Shown here: in pieces, positions 58,916 to 64,000 of the stretch | How the letters are laid out: each line of letters starts with the position of its first letter | Numbering within the stretch: the stretch's first letter is position 1 | NCBI GenBank assembly: GCA_029844215.1 | Contig: CM056725.1 | Location: 30,162,485-30,226,484, forward strand | DNA: 64,000 nt | Direction: 5' to 3' | From: Przewalskia tangutica | Taxonomy: Eukaryota > Streptophyta > Magnoliopsida > Solanales > Solanaceae | Made by a program: the position numbers and the translations under genes | The notes under the pieces: generated by a model | Seen by the model: the letters and a program-made list of their open reading frames with translations, nothing else | The model's database searches: none | Told to the model about the DNA's origin: nothing

Positions 58916-59706
58916 TCTCTCGCTTCACTCCTTAGTCGTTCAAATCAAACACGCCGTGTAGGCGATAGCTAAGGAAGATGACGAACTACCGCGATCACGA
59001 AGGCTAAGTCCTCCTGAGGACACTCTCTCGACACATGGCCACGGCGGCGCGGTGCAACAAGTACCAACTAAAAGACGACATTCCCGGGATGACGTCATCG
59101 CTAATGAACAGAGGCCGAATCGGTGTTCCGGAACCTACGTGTAGCGTGAACCGGAAGCTCTGGAGCTCGACCAACTCTGCATACCGAACGTCACGAACCA
59201 CGTGGAGGACCACTCTGCCTTTGGTGGATGCGCATATTCAATCTGTGGTGAGGTGACTCGCCTCGAAAGTTACCAAAGGACGCTCGCCGCTCGCCTCTTC
59301 TCATCCTGTTAACCCGTTGATCTCTACGTTCTTGGCACATTGCGCATAAGCGTACGAGGCCATGCTCAGCTAATCGAAGAATTACTCTTGCACAACCCTC
59401 TCTTAGATAGTCATCAAGACCGTGGTACATCGGTATACTCTCTGTAGCCACGTCCATAGCTAATGTAAGGTGTCTTCTTTGCACTCTATATTCACTGTTC
59501 GGCCGTGGGCGAAGGTTCAAATATCATGGCGCGATGGGAGCGCCATTGCCGTGCCAAACTCTGCTTTGGGGCTGGTGGCGTCGCAAAACTCCCGAATGAA
59601 GCACTACCCTAGGTAATGATTGGGCTGTGCCTCGCCACCCTCCGAACTCTACTCGCAGCTCCGCCGGTGCCTTGCCCTCACAGGGCGGGTTGCCTACGGC
59701 GGGCAT
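58916..59706 (-). pseudogene. gag: gag of element E (capsid centre missing)
   Basis: Minus-strand gag from ATG at 59706-59704. A gag segment T-E-S-I-P-M-Y-H-G-L-D-D-Y-L-R-E-G-C-A-R is readable at about 59380-59450, then a basic R-R-G-E-R-R-A-S-F-G-N-F-R stretch at 59260-59310. The zinc-knuckle region at 59025-59065 is more damaged than in D: the CGR and GH context is visible but spacing is off. As in G and D the DWFDSW region is missing, so this is a shared subfamily trait. The frame is broken several times. Confidence 0.7.
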
Positions 59707-59888
59707 AGCGGTAAGGAAAGAAATACGTCGGAGGTCGACTTACAACACGGCTCTAAGGCACGATCTCGGAGTGAGAAGAATGAAACCAATCCTAAATACC
59801 TATAGCCTCACGATTATTGGTGTGGTGCACTGACAGCGATAATCAAGACTGCTCGGATACGGTCTGTAGACACTTTCAGAGGATTAAT

Positions 59889-59900
59889 CGCTCGATACCA
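59889..59900 (-). promoter_or_regulatory. Primer-binding site of element E
   Basis: Minus-strand TGGTATCGAGCG, three bases from the LTR end at 59904. Confidence 0.85.
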
Positions 59901-59903
59901 CTT

Positions 59904-62900
59904 TGTCACGACCGTTCGGGGCGTGGTAGTGCCTTACCGGGCACCCTGGTGATACAACATCGAGTAATCAGCGGAACATAAAGACAATACATGAAACGAT
60001 GTAATAAGACGGTGAAATAAGAAGACAGGCTAACCAAAAGCGGTTCTGATCGGTGCATATAAATAACAATTTGAGCAGATTAATCCTTTTTATAAACCCT
60101 CTTACAAGTTACGCCCACAGCGATACTCTGGACCTCTACGAATGATATGACAACAACGGCGGGGCGGGGCCGTCATACCACGAATGTAGCACCTACAACA
60201 GGGGACTATACGAATAAGCCTCGGAGGAACGGAGCTTTCCCAAGCGCTGTGTGACCCTAAGGCGAGGATCAACGGCGGTGTACCTTTACTGCGGCATGAA
60301 CGCGGCCCGAAGGAGTCGATGCAGTGCAGAGCATGTGAAATCGAAAATAAATCGTAAATGAAATCATAGCGATCATATAAAGCGGGAGACATGTATGATA
60401 ACCAAACTACGATTTACAACAGCGATCATGTCAAGTCGGGACTCGCCCTCAGTCATCACTCAAGTATAACAATGGGTCTCGGGCCCACAACATCAATCTT
60501 GCGTGGAATACCTTCGCCAGCTGCCGTGATCACATGATATAAAAGCACCAAGGAACACACATGAACACGAGTCCGCTGTGTCATAATAAAGCTGCGGGGT
60601 AAGTACGAAGGCCTGGCCGAGCTACTAAAAACCCACGGTACCAACAAGGTCATGAATCGTATCATAAGATCTGTCTGCACCGTCACATGATCAAAGCCGA
60701 TCGGCTCGCGCATGATATCAAATGTGCGCGTCTAGCCACAGAACTCCGCGACTCGCGTAGGCCAATCTCAGGCCGCGTGAGGTATAACCGCATCGAGGTA
60801 GTACTCCGGCGTCGATCACGGACTCGCGATCGCGTAGCGCGTAAACGCATGACCATAAAGGCGCACACTAACACGGAACTCGTAGCTCGCATAGGCCCCG
60901 GGACCGCGTGAGGTATTCTCGAATCATGGTCCCAGACGCTGAGTCTACCGCGTCGGAGGCGGCTTAACCGGAAACACGGTGAGTGGTATAATAACAACAT
61001 AACAGTTTATCTTTTACACATCAAAAGCACAAACAAGGGAAAACCCCGTTACACAAACATCACAGACTACGAACACACGTAGCATCCTAATATGATTACT
61101 TATCAAATCAACACGAAGGTATTACAAGGCTATCACAAACCAATCTGATCAAGTTATTCACACATAAGGTACTTTCTACTATGTGTCAACATGTTCGGGT
61201 TTCTATCCCCAAAGTACTTCATACATTTACTTTTTAAAAGATACGTTTCTTTCAAAAAAGTCAGTCAATACACGTATTATATGAATATAGAGTGATTATG
61301 TTTTTAAGTAAAGGATAAAACTTTTCTTTGTTAAATCCAGTAACAACATTATTTCTCAAACTTCCAAGTTTGCCTAATTTCAAATGTTCACGTTTCTTAC
61401 TTTAGAAAGGTTTACGTAGTTCATAGTCTTATTCATTTAAGAATATAATTCTCTTTTAAACTATCGAGAAACATAAGCCTTATATGTGAGTAGGATATTC
61501 TTGTTTATAACAATCTTATTACAATGATCATGATCTAGGAAATATCATTTTGTCTCATCTTAGCTTCTATGCGGATGGAAGTTTCTCGGTTTTTAATAAT
61601 ACTTAATCTGTCAAAACATTTCCTTTTATTAGCATTTGCGGTGGTTTGTCGATACATTCGATTTCAAATCGATAAAACATTCTTAAGCCGTTATACCTAA
61701 CTTCCCGTAAAGCTAGTATAACTCTTAAGTTTTCAAAAACCAAGTATTATTTCTCCTTTCGAAATGATTCAAAATCTTTTGAAAAACTTCAAGTTCTTTA
61801 TTAACACATAACAAGCCAGTTATAGTTCAAATCAGTTACCTTTTAAAAACCACAAGCATTTTCTTACCAACGTAAAGTGTTATAACCAACTTCCCATAAA
61901 GCGGTTATAACACTTTATGTTTTAAATAATCAAATACATTTAGCACATGCGTCTCGCACTACATAGTTCACACATATCATGCTAGAAGAGATAGGAAGAG
62001 GTTCGCATACCTCGCGCAGTATCGACTAATAGCAAAAGCGCTCAAGTACCTCCGATCGTTGGCTACTCCTTAAGCCAAGTAGATCGCGCCACGCGTAGTA
62101 CTCAACCTATAAGGCCACAGTGCGCATTAATATTTAGATCTCATCGTAGAACATTCTGAAAATTGGCGACCTCCCCACATGACAGCGTAAATCTCCTCTA
62201 TCGGTAGGCCGCCAGCCAACCGGGGGTTATCGTCTAACCTAGCGGTACAATTCAACACCACGGTAATACTACACAAGTCTCTTGTGTCTGACCTGTAATT
62301 CTGATTCGGTATTCTTCTTTTAAATTAGGGCTTAAGTCGCGAAGACATTGTCGTAAGTATTATTGAGCTTAAGTCAAAAGACATTGCGATAACTACGTTC
62401 ATTTCTATATATAGTATACTTCACTATATATTCTAACAATATGTAATTTCCAATTACAATAGAGGACAAGATAATTACCTCGATAAGCCCATAATTATCC
62501 TAGTTAAAGTCGATCTGGGCAATCGTTTAGCTCCACTCGGCGCTCGACCCGCTCTAAACCACCCTTAGAAGTTCTAATCAACTTCATACAATACTCAACG
62601 GACTATGGAGATTTTCCTAGGGTTTCGGTTTTGTGTGGAAGGAAGTATAATAGTATTTCGGGCATTTTTGTATAGGTATAACCTTAGAATACAACAAGGT
62701 ATACGGCTAAGGTAATTTGGGCATTATAACAATACTTTTGAGAGTATTTCTACCAGAGGGGGTATTATACGAAAACAACTAGGCTGGGGTACCCACGGCT
62801 AGCACCCAAGGAGGGGGTGTATACCCGGCCTACTGCCAGTGGGGAACTCTCGGCCAAGGGGAGGAAGGCTTTTGGGCGAGAACCACGAAGGGAGAGTGAG

Positions 62901-63344
62901 GATTTTAACACTTAGAAGATTTTAGGATGAAGAAAGTCTTCAACATAGGGTGGTATTTATAGGCCAACCAAGGCGACCAATGGCCAAGATCTTGCCAAGT
63001 GCAAGGCAAGTGTAGGGCGAATCTTGCCAAGTGCCCTTAACCAACTAACACACAAATATCCTACCAACTAAAGCCATTCCAATCGGCCACAACCGAGCTC
63101 ACGTCCGCCAATGGGAGGTGCCAAGTGGCGCCCTCTTGTTGGCCCAACACGTTCGTCTCTCGGAAAAATCCATAAAAATTAAAAATGACATAGCGGAAAT
63201 TCCCTACGAAAGTCGTGAAAGCGTTTAGTCAGCGACTCTAAACGGGTGTTGTGAACAAAATTAATTCGGCCAAGCCTTAGTACAAGTTTCAAATTTTTCT
63301 ACGTACGTCCTTACGTACATACTCTGGAAATACGGGGTATAACA
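59904..63344 (-). repeat. 5' LTR of element E (3441 bp)
   Basis: TGTCACGACC to TATAACA. TATGCGG block (60740-60960), two-unit repeat (62321-62400), palindrome (62442-62458) and TATA (62954-62962). No gene. Confidence 0.9.
62954..62962 (-). promoter_or_regulatory. TATA box of E 5' LTR
   Basis: Minus-strand CTATAAATA, about 385 bp from the LTR start; would transcribe the element. Confidence 0.7.
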
Positions 63345-63349
63345 CAACC
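63345..63349. other. Target-site duplication of E, right copy (CAACC)
   Basis: One mismatch to CAACT at 53914-53918; the D leader continues with TATATCACAGC. Confidence 0.75.
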
Positions 63350-63501
63350 TATATCACAGCTCTAAGAACGATCTCAGAGTGAGAAGAATGGAAACCAATC
63401 CTAAATATCTTATAGCCTCCTGATTATTGGTGTGGTGCACTGACACACGATAATCAAGACTCTAATAGATCTGATGCTGTAGACACTTTCAGAGGATTAA
63501 G
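63350..63501 (-). other. Leader of element D between E and the primer site
   Basis: Untranslated leader homologous to 59745-59888 in E and to 3410-3560 in A (GATTATTGGTGTGGTGCACT is shared). No coding sequence. Confidence 0.75.
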
Positions 63502-63513
63502 CGCTCGATACCA
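63502..63513 (-). promoter_or_regulatory. Primer-binding site of element D
   Basis: Minus-strand TGGTATCGAGCG, four bases from the LTR end at 63518. Confidence 0.83.
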
Positions 63514-63517
63514 CTTT

Positions 63518-64000
63518 TGTCACGACCGAACCGGGCCGTGGTGGTGCCTTACCGGGCACCCAGTAGACATCGTCAGTAATCAATGGAACATAAAATAAGA
63601 AATGATATAATATGAAATGTAAACGATTATCGAGAAAACTTGTCTTTGGCATATATATATATATATATATAACTTAACTCTGACGATTACATCCTTTTAC
63701 AACTCTGCCACAATGATTACTCTGGACCTCTAAGAATGATATGACAACAATGGCGGACGGGGCCCGCCGTACATGAATGTACTTACAACGACGGGGACTA
63801 TACCACTGATAAGCCTCGGAGAAAGCGGAGCTTCCCAAGCAATGACTGTGACCACTAGGCGAGGATCAACAACTGGTGTACCTCTACCTGCGGCATGAAC
63901 GCAGCCCCCCGAAGGAGGTTAGTACAACGGTACCAAGTATGTGAAACTAAAAATACTGTATATGTAATCATAGTAGTCTATATAAAGCGGGGAGACATGT
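63518..64000 (-). repeat. 5' LTR of element D, start only
   Basis: TGTCACGACCGAACCGGG onward, matching 39292-39790 in the 3' LTR. Contains (TA)n at 63650-63671. Runs off the window; about 2.9 kb remain outside. Confidence 0.88.
63650..63671. repeat. (TA)n microsatellite in D 5' LTR
   Basis: About ten TA units; the same place in the 3' LTR (39438-39452) has seven or eight, so copy number differs between the two LTRs of one element. Confidence 0.85.

Larger units (their letters stand above)
53919..63344 (-). mobile_element. Element E: non-autonomous gag-bearing element, complete
   Basis: 3' LTR 53919-57385, interior 57386-59903, 5' LTR 59904-63344, flanked by CAACT/CAACC. The LTRs are near-identical in long blocks. 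Interior: gag without capsid core, spacer, integrase tail, as in G and D. Inserted in the leader of D just upstream of its gag. Confidence 0.9.
39292..64000 (-). mobile_element. Element D: non-autonomous gag-bearing element, split by C and E, runs off the window
   Basis: 3' LTR in two pieces (39292-40164, 49047-51549), interior 51550-53918 plus 63345-63517, and start of the 5' LTR (63518-64000). C sits in the 3' LTR and E in the gag leader. The interior is of the G/E type: gag without capsid centre, spacer, integrase tail. Net interior about 2.55 kb. Confidence 0.82.

Overview
This window looks like the repetitive, heterochromatic DNA of a flowering plant with a large genome. I find no low-copy host gene, no rRNA or tRNA gene, and nothing bacterial in the 64 kb. 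Almost every base can be assigned to Ty3/gypsy LTR retrotransposons of the chromovirus type. The most likely lineage is Tekay/Del, because of the initiator-Met tRNA primer site, the RT-RNaseH-integrase order, a C-terminal chromodomain, and LTRs of 2.4 to 4 kb. The species cannot be named from the sequence.

The elements are nested inside one another. Labels A to L are mine. On the left, LTR fragment K (33477-35057) hosts element G (+, 10622-33476). G's 5' LTR is split by element A (+, 1356-10621), and A's own 5' LTR is interrupted by minus-strand element B (1-1355). G's 3' LTR is split by H, a solo LTR (17439-31664 overall). H in turn hosts element I (+, 18831-27093) and a second solo LTR, J (-, 27940-30355). 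On the right, K is interrupted by minus-strand element L (35058 onward). L's internal region is interrupted by D (-, 39292 to beyond the window). D hosts C in its 3' LTR (-, 40165-49041) and E near its gag start (-, 53919-63344). Target-site duplications support the hierarchy: ATAGG for C and CTAAG for J are perfect; AACGA/AGCGA for H and CAACT/CAACC for E have one mismatch.

A is the only element with recognisable protease, reverse transcriptase, RNase H, integrase and chromodomain. G, D and E share a reduced interior of about 2.5-2.8 kb: gag, a non-coding spacer and the integrase C-terminal tail. I and C share an interior of about 2.0-2.1 kb: gag, spacer and 3' untranslated tail. All keep the same primer-binding site, polypurine tract, LTR ends and a hairpin beside the polypurine tract. 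This suggests two non-autonomous gag-only families moved in trans by an A-like chromovirus.

Every reading frame is broken by short insertions and deletions. When the two LTRs of the same element are compared, differences cluster at CAG, CTG and CCG sites while flanking bases agree. This suggests that many lesions are long-read basecalling errors at CHG-methylated sites rather than real decay. Several LTRs also carry copy-variable minisatellites.
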